Shown one piece after another: positions 51,227 through 60,496 of a stretch of 64,000 bases of DNA; position 1 is the first letter of the stretch; every line of letters begins with the position of its first letter. Source of the DNA: Chloroflexota bacterium (GTDB taxonomy: Bacteria > Chloroflexota > Anaerolineae > Promineifilales > Promineifilaceae); the NCBI GenBank assembly GCA_018004935.1, contig JAGNBF010000030.1, positions 1 to 64,000 of the forward strand. Reading direction: 5' to 3'. Under the pieces are notes generated by a model. That model saw only the letters and a program-made list of their open reading frames with translations. It was not told the DNA's origin and did not search any database. The position numbers were made by a program, and so were the translations under genes.

Positions 51227-51982
51227 TTACTTCGGCAAAAAGGGAGTGGCAAGTTGGGGTAATACATCAGCCAAATTGCCACGAATGATAATATCGGCCA
51301 GATGATCCAGGTGGGTTTCGCCCAGGTTGATGATAATGAATTTGGCTCGATTCCGTTTAGCCAGATAAGGTAAATCACCTACAGGGGCAACTTCCAGAGA
51401 AGAACCAGCTACAAGCAAGAGATCACAGGTCGCGGCCGCGGTCTGTGCCTGCTGAAATATTGCTCCCGGTAATGGTTCCCCAAACAGGGTGACATTTGGT
51501 TTCATCACCCCATGGCAGTGGGGACAGGTAGGAACAATATGATCCTGAATAACCCGCGCCAACAGTGCCTGTGCATCACCGCAATAACCGCATGATAGAC
51601 AGGTGGCTTCCCGTAAATGGCCGTGCACTTCAAAAACAATTTTGGAGCCAGCCCGTGTATGAAGCATGTCAATATTTTGGGTAATGATAGCCTTCAGTGG
51701 ACCATACATTTCTAGGTGCATCAGGGCCAGATGCGCCTGATTGGGTTGAGCGTTGAGGATGGTATAAGCCAGCGGGCGCACCCATTCATAAAAGGCCAGC
51801 GGGTGATGGCGAAAGGCATAAATTGAGGCCACTTTCATGGGATCTGCATTTTTCCACACGCCCGAATCTGGACTGCGAAAATCAGGAATACCTGACGGGG
51901 TGCTGATACCGGCGCCGGTCAGGGCCACCATCTGTTGTGATTGTTGTAAGAGCGCGGCCGCGGCCGATATTCGACTCTCCAT
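51227..51982 (-). CDS. Sir2-family NAD-dependent protein deacylase
   Basis: 251 residues from the ATG at 51982, preceded by GAGGAAGAGGGG. NAD motif ALTGAGISTPSGIPDFR, TQNIDMLHTRAGS with catalytic His in VFEVHGHLREATCLSCG, four zinc Cys in two CxxC pairs (CLSCG and CPHCHG), and VAGSSLEVAPVGDLP. It removes acyl groups from lysines with NAD+. The gene lies between two signalling genes and probably reads from the upstream CpaE-like gene (61-base gap). Confidence 0.93.
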   Translation of the reverse strand: MESRISAAAALLQQSQQMVALTGAGISTPSGIPDFRSPDSGVWKNADPMKVASIYAFRHHPLAFYEWVRPLAYTILNAQPNQAHLALMHLEMYGPLKAIITQNIDMLHTRAGSKIVFEVHGHLREATCLSCGYCGDAQALLARVIQDHIVPTCPHCHGVMKPNVTLFGEPLPGAIFQQAQTAAATCDLLLVAGSSLEVAPVGDLPYLAKRNRAKFIIINLGETHLDHLADIIIRGNLADVLPQLATPFLPK

Positions 51983-52043
51983 GCCCCTCTTCCTCAAAAC
52001 CAACAGGTTTGGTTGCGTTTATATGACCTGTCACCACACTTGC

Positions 52044-53240
52044 CTATCCATAACTAAACTGATGGGCTAACTGTTTAAACGCAATAGTAGCCTGTCCTCC
52101 ACTACTAATACGCGTAATAGCCGTGGCCTCATTAACTGCCTGGTTAATTTCCTTGGCCGAAATCGTCACCATTCCCACCAGAGAATGACCTAAAAATTCC
52201 TCAATGGCACTTTGCGGCAACTCTGCCCGATTACCAAACGTCAGCATCAAGGCATGAGTTTCTACTCCCTTTACCGCCAGACCTTTCCGGTCAATCTGAG
52301 CCATCAAATGTTTGGCCGCCAAAATGGCGATACGCTCAGGCTTCAGACACACTAAAATCTGAGTTGCCTCTGCCAGCACTGCTTCCGCAACCGGCGACAG
52401 CCCTGTCCCTAGATCAACCACCACATATTGCCCTGGCTGAATACATTGTTGAATCAACAACTTCACCTGTTCCGGATTCAACAACGGCCAATTCTGACCA
52501 ATATTGGGGCGACAAAGCACCAGGTGCAAATTCTTCTCATACTCCAACACCGGCACTGTAAAACGCTCCACTGACATGTTATTCAGGCTATTAATGCCCC
52601 CATCCACCCGTTTATTCAAGTACATGCTTACATGCCCTTGTAACATGTCTAGATCGATCAACGTTGTTTCCCGGCCAGTATCTGCCAGACTAAAAGCGAG
52701 ATTAATCGCCGTTGTCGTCGTGCCTGAACCACCGCGTGCTCCCAGCACCGCAATCAGCCCAAACGGCTGTTTGACCTCTTCCTGAGGCAACCAGGCATCA
52801 AAATTAAGTTGTTCGGTATGTTGAATCGTTGTTGCATCTGTCAGAGTATTCGCCATCGTTTTCAATCGATTCGCTCTGGCCAAAATCGTTTCCACCCGGC
52901 TCAAAAGCTCTTCAGAACGGGTGGGTTTTACCAGATAATCATCAGCTCCGGCATTAAACCCGGCCAATTTTTCCATAGCATCATCATTCGCCGAGAACAT
53001 GATTACCGGGACTTTCCCCAATGTAGCATGAGCACGAATCTGACGACATACTTCATAACCGTTCATATCTGGCATCGAAATGTCTAGCAAGACAATATCC
53101 GGCTTATGAGATTCAAAGAGGTTGAGGGCTTCCATGCCCGATTCCGCCGCCAAAACGACATAACCACTACCCTCTAGAGTCATGACAATCGCTTCACGGG
53201 TTTCCAAATGATCATCTACAACAAGGAGTTTTTCGGCCAT
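52044..53240 (-). CDS. Second receiver-CpaE/MinD-like ATPase
   Basis: 398 residues. Receiver at 1-125 with VVDDH, phospho-acceptor Asp in IVLLDISMPDMNG, FSAND and LVKPTRS. A MinD-type domain starts near 165: P-loop ARGGSGTTTTAINLA, in which the signature Lys is Arg and the P-loop Lys is Thr, then LIDLDMLQGHVSMYL (switch I) and VVDLGTGLS (Walker B). CpaE/TadZ members typically have such degenerate loops and act in pilus localisation. No tad/cpa genes adjoin. It resembles the BMC-linked protein at 23158 in layout but is clearly divergent. Confidence 0.9.
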   Translation of the reverse strand: MAEKLLVVDDHLETREAIVMTLEGSGYVVLAAESGMEALNLFESHKPDIVLLDISMPDMNGYEVCRQIRAHATLGKVPVIMFSANDDAMEKLAGFNAGADDYLVKPTRSEELLSRVETILARANRLKTMANTLTDATTIQHTEQLNFDAWLPQEEVKQPFGLIAVLGARGGSGTTTTAINLAFSLADTGRETTLIDLDMLQGHVSMYLNKRVDGGINSLNNMSVERFTVPVLEYEKNLHLVLCRPNIGQNWPLLNPEQVKLLIQQCIQPGQYVVVDLGTGLSPVAEAVLAEATQILVCLKPERIAILAAKHLMAQIDRKGLAVKGVETHALMLTFGNRAELPQSAIEEFLGHSLVGMVTISAKEINQAVNEATAITRISSGGQATIAFKQLAHQFSYG

Positions 53241-53303
53241 GGGATGTGAATCCTTTAAAAATGGGTATGAACTCCAGGCAAACTGGTTGGGTTTGCCTCT
53301 AAA

Positions 53304-54047
53304 CTAAACCAGGGGCCAGGGGTAATGCCGACCGGGACCAGGTTCGGGGAAATGGGCTATGTCAATCAAATGTTGCAAACGGGTTTGCAAAGCCTTTAAC
53401 TCACCTTTACTTAATAGTTCCCGCAAGGCAATCGTTAGTTCACTTTCTTTCTGGGTGAGGATTGCCTGTAATTGTTGCATATCTTGCAGGAGCTTAGAAG
53501 GGATGAGGGTTCCGGCGAAATCCCAAATGACGGTACGCAATTTATGATCTACATGAAAACAAATACCGTGGTCAATTGCCCACAACTGATTTTGCCGATC
53601 TAGAATAACATGCCCCCCCTTCCGGTCAGCATTGTTAATGAGAATATCAAACAGAACAATTTTTTGTGTCTGTTCCTCAAACTGACCTTTAAGGGTGAAA
53701 TAATGTTGATCTGGGTCGTGGTCAATAAAATACTGCAAGGAACCATAACCTTGGGGTCCCTGGCGCAAAACAGTAGGGGGGACAATATCCCACCCAATTG
53801 TCTGACTGACTAAAAAGGCGGCCCTTTCCCGGTGGCAAAGAGTCCCTGCGGGAAAATCCCAAAGGGGCCGTTCTCCGCGACGTGGTTTGTAAATGCCCTG
53901 AGCCGCAACCGTTTCACGGCATATGCTTACCAAGAAGGTATAGTTAGAACCCCAGGGGACCAAACCTTCTATGTTTATATCGGCTTTTTCCAGTAGATGC
54001 AGAATGTCTGCGAGGGCTACATTGTCAATGTATTCCATTTGTGCCAC
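53304..54047 (-). CDS. SCO1664-family (PI3/4-kinase-like fold) protein
   Basis: 247 residues. Recognised motifs of the SCO1664 family are GSNYTFLVSI, YKPRRGERPLWDFPAGTLCHRERAAFLVS, VLFDILINNADRKGGHVI and WAIDHGICFH, with the NADRK and DHG stretches corresponding to catalytic and metal loops of kinase-like folds. Known from a conserved trio with DUF3090 and a phosphomutase-like enzyme in Actinobacteria and Chloroflexota; activity unknown. The same three genes are here in order on the minus strand. The neighbour upstream starts 36 bases away. Confidence 0.9.
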   Translation of the reverse strand: MAQMEYIDNVALADILHLLEKADINIEGLVPWGSNYTFLVSICRETVAAQGIYKPRRGERPLWDFPAGTLCHRERAAFLVSQTIGWDIVPPTVLRQGPQGYGSLQYFIDHDPDQHYFTLKGQFEEQTQKIVLFDILINNADRKGGHVILDRQNQLWAIDHGICFHVDHKLRTVIWDFAGTLIPSKLLQDMQQLQAILTQKESELTIALRELLSKGELKALQTRLQHLIDIAHFPEPGPGRHYPWPLV

Positions 54048-54083
54048 CCGGTATGTTTGGCATTTGCATGGTGATGATAACCA

Positions 54084-54599
54084 TCAAAAGCGGAATCCAT
54101 TCCGTTTTGGGCAAAAATGTCCTTCCGGGTCAATGGGATCACCGCAATTGCCACAAATGGGTCGTCCCGCTTTGACAATTTCGCGTGTATGTTCAATGAG
54201 TGATTCAATTTGATAGCGGGTAGCCCAAAAGCTGACGATATTAGGCTCTTCATCCTCACTTACCATTTCATAAGCGATGACAACAATGCGGTTGATTTCA
54301 TCGTTATAGCCTAGCCCGATGTTGCCAACACGAAACAAGGCTTCTACAGGCTCACGTAAACGCAAGTCGGTTAGGACGGATTCACGGGGGCCGGTGGCTA
54401 ATTGAGGGTATTGCCGGTCTAGCTCTTCTAGTAGGGAGGCAAAACTGGTGGCCAACATGGCGGCCTGGTGTTTTTCAATAATCAGGGAGATGGTATGGTT
54501 ACCTTTGCTCCCTTGGAGATAAAAAGTGCGTTTCCCCGGTACGCCAATGGCGCTTATCGTGAGATGAGACACGGGGTTGAGTTCGATATGCCGTGCCAT
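54084..54599 (-). CDS. DUF3090 family protein
   Basis: 171 residues from the ATG at 54599; the frame extends to 54623. It matches DUF3090: ISAIGVPGKRTFYLQGSKG, TISLIIEKHQAAMLATSFASLLEEL, and a zinc-ribbon-like C-terminus ICGNCGDPIDPEGHFCPKRNGF with two Cys pairs. The middle member of the conserved trio. Function unknown, with a zinc site likely from the Cys spacing. Confidence 0.9.
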   Translation of the reverse strand: MARHIELNPVSHLTISAIGVPGKRTFYLQGSKGNHTISLIIEKHQAAMLATSFASLLEELDRQYPQLATGPRESVLTDLRLREPVEALFRVGNIGLGYNDEINRIVVIAYEMVSEDEEPNIVSFWATRYQIESLIEHTREIVKAGRPICGNCGDPIDPEGHFCPKRNGFRF

Positions 54600-54667
54600 A
54601 GGCCACCATTTCCCGTAGTGCATACCGCGTCTTGCCGGATTGAGAAAGACGGGGTACGGAATACGAG

Positions 54668-55336
54668 TTACTCTTCTTCGTCTTTTAATTCAGGTTTTAT
54701 TTTTTTGTCGTCTTTGTTTTTTGGTTCCCCAATCTGAATAGGGCCGTCATCGTTCAGGCGCAAAATGCGCACTGTGCCTATGGGGGTGAGTTCAATGGCA
54801 CTCACAGAAGCGGGCGAAATGACTACCCGCTGGAATAAATCCAGATGTATACCTAAATAATGAGCCAGAACCATTTTGATGACATCTGCATGGGAGACGA
54901 CGACAATAATCTCCTTTTGATGATTGTGGCTCAATTTTTCCAGGGCGGAAACGGCCCGGTTTTGCACTTCGCGCAGGCTTTCTCCTGCTGGGAAGCGGTG
55001 ACGACTAGGGAAGTGTTGGACGATAGCCCATTCTGGTTTTTTGGCTAGTTTTTTGATTTTTTTGCCTTCCCATTTACCATAATGGACTTCACCGATCTCT
55101 TCTAAGGATACAACGGGAAGGTCAAAGTTGGCGGCGATGGGTTGGGCGGTTTCCAGGCAACGGGTAACGGGACTGCTATATATGGCGGTGATGGGAAGGT
55201 GGCAGAGCCTCGCGGCCGCGGACAGAGCTTGTTCTTGCCCTTTTTTGTTCAGATGAACACCGGGAATCCAGCCTGCCAAACGGCCTTTCTTAACCCATTC
55301 ATTTTCGCCATGTCGCACGAGCAAAATAACCGCCAT
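54668..55336 (-). CDS. Histidine phosphatase / phosphomutase-like (MSMEG_4193 family)
   Basis: 222 residues, phosphoglycerate mutase/histidine phosphatase fold: LLVRHGENEWVKKGRLAG with the catalytic His of the RHG motif, SSPVTRCLETAQPIA, EIGEVHYGKWEGKK and VVVSHADVIKMVLAHYLG (second His). The last 25 residues are a charged acidic/lysine tail. First gene of the conserved trio (DUF3090 follows after 68 bases). Substrate unknown; MSMEG_4193 relatives are named putative phosphomutases. A GCGGCCGC octamer is at about 55211. Confidence 0.92.
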   Translation of the reverse strand: MAVILLVRHGENEWVKKGRLAGWIPGVHLNKKGQEQALSAAARLCHLPITAIYSSPVTRCLETAQPIAANFDLPVVSLEEIGEVHYGKWEGKKIKKLAKKPEWAIVQHFPSRHRFPAGESLREVQNRAVSALEKLSHNHQKEIIVVVSHADVIKMVLAHYLGIHLDLFQRVVISPASVSAIELTPIGTVRILRLNDDGPIQIGEPKNKDDKKIKPELKDEEE

Positions 55337-55430
55337 ACCCCAGATAATAACACAACTCTGGCGAAAGGGTAAACGTCAGAAGGAAAGAGATAGGGCAATT
55401 ATCCCAGGCAACCTTGTATACATCTCTGGC

Positions 55431-55543
55431 TCTTTGGGAATTCAGGGGGTTGACACCAGATGTACGGGCTGGCCTTGTGCCTGCCCGGTGTGGGGCAATC
55501 ACAAGGGTTGCCCGTACCCCACGAAATCCCGAAGACCACATCT
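55431..55543. repeat. Dispersed palindromic repeat (family A), near-complete copy
   Basis: CTCTTTGGGAATTCAGGGGG, GTACGGGCTGGCCTTGTGCC, GGCAATCACAAGGGTTGCCC and CCACGAAATCCCGAAGACC. It lies between the trio and the mrdA end, where it marks the change of operon. Confidence 0.85.
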
Positions 55544-55552
55544 CTTTAAAGC

Positions 55553-57916
55553 CTAGGGCAACTCTTCAGGGGGAACGGCAAAATTCCGCACCACCCCACC
55601 TGGTGCCACATCGGCCCCTTCGGGTACATTGCCCCCGGAGCCATCATCAAATTGATCTACATGGAAATAGGCGGCCATTACATCCCGTACTACCGGAGCG
55701 GAGTATTCGGAGCCTTCACCACCATTATAAATAAAGGCGATAACCACGATTTCTGGATTGTCATAGGGCGCAAAGCCTACAAACCAGGCATGTGTAGGCA
55801 ATACCTGCCCTGCAATACACCATCCCCGCCGAATGGCGATGTTGTCACAAAACTCAGCCGAGCCTGATTTTCCTCCTGTAGCAATGCCAAAATCCTCCAG
55901 CCATTGTACATAAGCGCCCCCAGTACCCCCTCGTTGATTTACTAACCACATACCTTCTTTGATTACTTCCAGGTTTTCTCGGCTGACATTTAATGGATTC
56001 AATACTTCTGGCTGGAAGATGTATTCCCCGTTTTCATCAAAACGCACGGCGGCGGAAACATCGGCCGGGTCAAGGGGGTTTTGGGCACTGTCCATGTATT
56101 CGGTTTGCCCATTTTCACCGGGGTGGGCCAGAATGTATTCACCCCGTTGCGTATCAAATACGACGATGTTGCCTGAGGCGTCTGTCATGTGATGAATGAG
56201 GGTGGGGCGGTACAAGAAACCACCGTTGACGATGACGGCGACCATTTGGGCCATTTGTAAGGGGGTAACGGTGACAAATCCCTGTCCGATGGCCATGTTA
56301 TAGTCGTCGCCTGTGGACCAGGGTTCGCCCCGATTTAGTCGCTTCCAGGAGCGGGAAGGGTTGATGCCAGGGGCTTCGAGGGGGAGTTCAATGCCCTGAA
56401 CTCGTCCCAGGCCAAACTGATCCGCATATTCGTTCAGGCGGTCAACGCCTAATCCTTCGATGAATTCGCCATCTTGATCAAAACCGCCGTTCACTTTGTA
56501 GAAGTAGACATCGCAGGACCAGGCGATGCCGGTATACATGTTGACGCCCCCATGTTGGTTGACTGCCCCTAATTGATTGTAGATCCAGCAGATGAAGGGT
56601 TGTACCCGCCCCGGATCATTGGGGGCGAAGCGGTTAGGGATTTCAATGCGGCCGGGGTCGTCGAGTTGGCGGAGAGGGGAGATAACACCTTCTTGTAACG
56701 CGGCCGCGGCCGTAATCAGTTTGTAGACAGATCCTGGGGGATATTGCCCGCCAATGGCATGATTAAACATGGGCAAATATTCATTCCGGGCCAGCCCCAG
56801 GTAATAATCCAGAGGAATCTCGGTGGCAAAACGATTGTTGTCAAAGGTGGGAATATTCACCATGGCCAGAATCTCACCGGTATCTGGCTTCATGACCACT
56901 ACCGCCCCCTGTTCCGCTTCCACGGGTTTGCCTAACCGGTCTGGCTGTTGGCGACGCTGTTCCAATATATCGGCTAAAGTGTTATATGCGGCAATTTGTA
57001 AATCTGTATCAATCGACAGGTATAGGTTATAGCCAGGGATGGGATCAATTTGCACACCAACCTGGCGAATTTCCCGGCCCGTCCAGTCAACTTCAATCGT
57101 TCGTTGCCCTTTGACCCCTTTCAATACATCTTCCATGGACGATTCCAGGCCAAACAAGCCCACCCGGTCATTGCGAGCATACCCGCGTTCCAGGTAACTT
57201 TCATCTGGTAGTGGCCCCATGAAGCCGATGAGGGTGGCGGTATATAAGCCATTGGGATAGTAGCGCAACGGTTGGGGGATGACCTGTACGCCAGGTAAAA
57301 AGACGCTTTCCTGCGCCAGGGTGTAAGCTTCAGTAATCGGTACACCTAGTTTGATCGGTTCGGGAATATAAGGGCGAAAGCTAACCGTTTCTACGATATT
57401 CATGATGCTATCGGGAAGTTGTTCTACAACGCCACTCTGATCCAGGGTTTCTAGCACCGGTGCACCATACAAACCGGCCAGCCGCGTATATTGGCTGACG
57501 AGTTCTGGGTCGGCTTCAGCAATGAGGCTTTGTTGTTCGGCGGTATTGGTAATGGGGACGCCGGTTAGGAGAGAAAGGCGTTGAAAGACGGCCATTCGTT
57601 CCGCATCATCTTCGGGTAGAAAGGCGGGGGTGATGGTAACGTTGAAACTGGGTACGTTGTCGGCCAGGGGCAGGCCATTGCGATCAAAAATAACACCGCG
57701 TGGGGAGGAGATAGGTAAGGTGGCAAAGCGGTTTTCTTCGGCTAAGGCCTGAAATTCGGCACCACCAATTTGTTGCAGATAAATGACCCGGTAGAGCAGA
57801 ATGCCTATAGCCAGTAACAGGATAATACGAAACAGGTTTAAGCGACTACGGATACCAGGATCTTCTGTAGGGACGTCAATTTCAGGTTCGTCCAGGTCCC
57901 AACCGATACGTGACAT
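55553..57916 (-). CDS. mrdA: Penicillin-binding protein 2 (elongation transpeptidase)
   Basis: 787 residues from the ATG at 57916 (AAGGAA site). One N-terminal membrane helix (about 30-50), a PBP dimer domain, then the transpeptidase domain with SxxK in PPGSVYK, SxD/SxN region WSCDVYF, and KSG in GGKSGSAEF (normally KTG). It cross-links peptidoglycan during lateral growth with RodA. The last gene of the mreB-mreC-mreD-mrdA operon. Length is slightly above average, mostly in loops. RodA is not seen in the window. Confidence 0.95.
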   Translation of the reverse strand: MSRIGWDLDEPEIDVPTEDPGIRSRLNLFRIILLLAIGILLYRVIYLQQIGGAEFQALAEENRFATLPISSPRGVIFDRNGLPLADNVPSFNVTITPAFLPEDDAERMAVFQRLSLLTGVPITNTAEQQSLIAEADPELVSQYTRLAGLYGAPVLETLDQSGVVEQLPDSIMNIVETVSFRPYIPEPIKLGVPITEAYTLAQESVFLPGVQVIPQPLRYYPNGLYTATLIGFMGPLPDESYLERGYARNDRVGLFGLESSMEDVLKGVKGQRTIEVDWTGREIRQVGVQIDPIPGYNLYLSIDTDLQIAAYNTLADILEQRRQQPDRLGKPVEAEQGAVVVMKPDTGEILAMVNIPTFDNNRFATEIPLDYYLGLARNEYLPMFNHAIGGQYPPGSVYKLITAAAALQEGVISPLRQLDDPGRIEIPNRFAPNDPGRVQPFICWIYNQLGAVNQHGGVNMYTGIAWSCDVYFYKVNGGFDQDGEFIEGLGVDRLNEYADQFGLGRVQGIELPLEAPGINPSRSWKRLNRGEPWSTGDDYNMAIGQGFVTVTPLQMAQMVAVIVNGGFLYRPTLIHHMTDASGNIVVFDTQRGEYILAHPGENGQTEYMDSAQNPLDPADVSAAVRFDENGEYIFQPEVLNPLNVSRENLEVIKEGMWLVNQRGGTGGAYVQWLEDFGIATGGKSGSAEFCDNIAIRRGWCIAGQVLPTHAWFVGFAPYDNPEIVVIAFIYNGGEGSEYSAPVVRDVMAAYFHVDQFDDGSGGNVPEGADVAPGGVVRNFAVPPEELP

Positions 57917-57935
57917 GATGTTTTTCCTTGTGGGG

Positions 57936-58436
57936 CTAAACTTCAACCAGCCGCGGCCGCAAAGCCCTTAGTAACCCATAGAAAAACCAGTAAAACGGTA
58001 ACACCAATAACCCATGCACCATGAGCAAACGAGGCAGGTTGTCAATGGCCTGCCAACTGCCTCCCAGACCCAGCAGGCGTAACAATAACAAATACACAAA
58101 CAGCCAGATTAACGTGGCAACCACAGCCAGAATAACCGGCAAAATCAAACGGTTAATCGGTAAGGTACGGTATAACAAAGCCACGACGATCACCGCTATC
58201 ATAAAGGCCAGAGCGGAACTACCCAATGGTGCCAAAGAGAACAGATCGGTAAAAAAACCGGCGATAAATCCCCACACGGCTCCCTCTTCCAACCCTTCCA
58301 ACATGCCCCAGGCGACTGCCGCCAGCAAGAGTAGTTGGGGTACAACACCCCAAATCGGCAGGCGGGGCAAAACAGCGGTCTGGATGACCAGCAAAAGAAT
58401 CATGATAGGGAAAGCGAGGTAGAGGCTGAGGCTCAT
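57936..58436 (-). CDS. mreD: Rod-shape-determining protein MreD
   Basis: 166 residues from the ATG at 58436; the frame runs back to a TTG at 58481, which would add an unlikely polar leader. Five to six membrane helices with the family pattern (PILLLVIQTAVLPRLPIWGVVPQLLLLAAVAWGMLEG, GFIAGFFTDLFSLAPLGSSALAFM). It belongs to the elongasome with MreC, RodA and PBP2. Gaps to mreC and mrdA are 45 and 19 bases. Confidence 0.9.
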   Translation of the reverse strand: MSLSLYLAFPIMILLLVIQTAVLPRLPIWGVVPQLLLLAAVAWGMLEGLEEGAVWGFIAGFFTDLFSLAPLGSSALAFMIAVIVVALLYRTLPINRLILPVILAVVATLIWLFVYLLLLRLLGLGGSWQAIDNLPRLLMVHGLLVLPFYWFFYGLLRALRPRLVEV

Positions 58437-58481
58437 AAAAATAGAGTCATGGGTAAACAGGAAGTCGTTAGGCTCATGCAA

Positions 58482-59351
58482 TTATGGGCTGGGCACTTGA
58501 TCAAATACGGCTGTGTCCACCGGTTCAAAGTTGGTGATGACAAAAACGACTTCCAGGTCTTGAAAATCAACGGCCGGTTGTACAATGGCTCGCTGAAACA
58601 GGTCTGACTCGATGCGTTCTACTTCGATCACCCGGCCAATAGGGATATCGGGCGGGAATTTACCCCCCAGACCAGAGGTGACGACCAGATCACCAATGGT
58701 TACCTGGGTTTCCAGGGTAATCCAATCCATGAGAAGCGTGCCGCCTAATCCCCCACCTTGCAGAATGCCTGTTGCCCGTGATTCCCCCAGGCGAACCGCA
58801 ATGTTGCTGATATTATCGGTGAGGAGAAGTACCTGGGAAGAGCGGGCGTTAGTGCGAAAGATGACGCCTACCAATCCCCTTGTGTTTTCGACCGGCATAC
58901 CTACCAGAAGACCATCGGCCGTGCCTTTGTCTATGATGAGGCTCTCAAAGGAAGGGCTGGCATCACGGGCAATGACCGTTGCCAGCACTCGTTCCAGGGT
59001 GGGGTTGACGCTGGCGTAATCGAAATAGTCGCGCAGAATCTGGTTTTCTGCCTGTACCTCACGCATAGCTTCTAATTCGCGGCGCAGGCTATCGTTTTCA
59101 GTCTGGAGTTGTTCAATTTGGGCCTGGGCCAGTTGGAGATCACGGGGGCCAGCCAGGATGTCGGCGTAAGCATCGGTGCGGGCGGCCATCCAGTCCATGA
59201 GGGCGGCAATGGGGTTACGAATGAAGGCGAAGGCTCCACCAACGCCACTGGTGACATCTAGAAGTAAAAGCAAAATGGCTAAACCAAAGAGGATACCAAA
59301 TAAGGTCCAACGTAGACGTTGAGAGGGATCGTTATTACCACCGAGGTTCAT
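58482..59351 (-). CDS. mreC: Rod-shape-determining protein MreC
   Basis: 289 residues from the ATG at 59351. N-terminal membrane helix (about 17-38), a coiled coil (about 60-110, LAQAQIEQLQTENDSLRREL), then the beta-barrel domain with VLATVIARDASPSFESLIIDKGTADGLLVGMPV and VVTSGLGGKFPPDIPIGRV typical of MreC. It links MreB to the PBPs in the cell wall. It lies 84 bases after mreB and 45 before mreD. Confidence 0.93.
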   Translation of the reverse strand: MNLGGNNDPSQRLRWTLFGILFGLAILLLLLDVTSGVGGAFAFIRNPIAALMDWMAARTDAYADILAGPRDLQLAQAQIEQLQTENDSLRRELEAMREVQAENQILRDYFDYASVNPTLERVLATVIARDASPSFESLIIDKGTADGLLVGMPVENTRGLVGVIFRTNARSSQVLLLTDNISNIAVRLGESRATGILQGGGLGGTLLMDWITLETQVTIGDLVVTSGLGGKFPPDIPIGRVIEVERIESDLFQRAIVQPAVDFQDLEVVFVITNFEPVDTAVFDQVPSP

Positions 59352-59434
59352 GGGGAAGTGAACAGCGAGCGATAAACAGTGAACAGCAGGCAATTCTTAC
59401 CCTGCTTACTGTGCACTGTTTACGGTTTACTGGT

Positions 59435-60496
59435 TTAGTGGTGAGTACTACCACGATCCAGACCGACGAGGACGCGGCTGTAGCCATCCAGGTTTTCCAG
59501 GACTTTGCCAGCCCCACGGGCGACGCAGGTCATAGAATCTTCGGCGATCCAGACGCGCATTTTCACGGCGTCTTCGATGCGATCGGCCAGGCCGCGAATT
59601 TGGGCACCACCGCCAGCCAGACAAATCCCTACTTCCATCAGGTCGGCGACGAGTTCTGGGGGTGTTTCATCCAGGGCATCGCGCACGGTATCTACGATGA
59701 TATTAATGGAAGGGGCCATGGCTTCGCGTAACTCGATACTGCTGATTTCGACGCTTTGGGGCAGGCCGTTGATGAGGTTGCGGCCGCGTAAGGTCATGGT
59801 TAGCTCTTCCGGTAGGGGGAAGGCCGAACCAATGCCAATTTTAGCCCGTTCTGCCATCCGTTCACCGATGAGCAGGTTGTACTTGTTACGAGCATACTGA
59901 ATGATATCCTCATCCATCTCATCTCCGGCCACGCGAATGGAGCGACTGACGACGATGCCCCCCATGGCAAAGACAGCCACTTCGGTGGTGCCACCACCGA
60001 TATCTACAATCATACTGCCCCGTGATTCGATGATAGGCAAACCTGCCCCAATGGCGGCGGCCATAGGCTCTTCAATGAGATGAGCTTCCCGGGCACCAGC
60101 GGAGATGGTAGCATCATACACGGCCCGTTTTTCGACTTCGGTGACGCCACTGGGCACACCAACGACAACCCGCGGCCGCGGAAATGGCACCAACATCTGC
60201 TCATGTGCCTTCTCAATAAAATACTTTAGCATAGACTCAGTAATCTCAAATTCCGAGATCACTCCATCCCGCAATGGACGGATAGCCACAATGTCCGACG
60301 GTGTGCGGCCCACCATTTCGCGGGCTTCTGCCCCAATTGCCAGCGCTTTGCGCGTCCTTTTGTTGATGGCTACCCAGGAAGGTTCATTGATGATGATGCC
60401 CCGGTCACGTAAACTAACCAGAGTATTCGCCGTTCCCAAGTCAATGCCAATATCCAAAGAAAATAAACCCAAAAGCCAGTCTAGCGGTTTAAACAA
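59435..60496 (-). CDS. mreB: Rod-shape-determining actin homologue MreB
   Basis: 353 residues. Start is a TTG at 60496 with GAGGGT upstream. Actin-like motifs: DIGIDLGTANTLV (phosphate 1), VVVGVPSGVTEVEKRAV, IVDIGGGTTEVAV (phosphate 2), GICLAGGGAQIRGL (adenosine). Polymerises into filaments that guide wall growth. First gene of mreBCD-mrdA. A TATAAT on the minus strand at 60584-60589 is a possible -10. Confidence 0.95.
   Translation of the reverse strand: MFKPLDWLLGLFSLDIGIDLGTANTLVSLRDRGIIINEPSWVAINKRTRKALAIGAEAREMVGRTPSDIVAIRPLRDGVISEFEITESMLKYFIEKAHEQMLVPFPRPRVVVGVPSGVTEVEKRAVYDATISAGAREAHLIEEPMAAAIGAGLPIIESRGSMIVDIGGGTTEVAVFAMGGIVVSRSIRVAGDEMDEDIIQYARNKYNLLIGERMAERAKIGIGSAFPLPEELTMTLRGRNLINGLPQSVEISSIELREAMAPSINIIVDTVRDALDETPPELVADLMEVGICLAGGGAQIRGLADRIEDAVKMRVWIAEDSMTCVARGAGKVLENLDGYSRVLVGLDRGSTHH

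Noticed and set aside
1879-60179. GCGGCCGC copies as cloning-linker or assembly artefacts
   Set aside because: The copies are inside conserved protein motifs in all frames with natural flanks, not at junctions.
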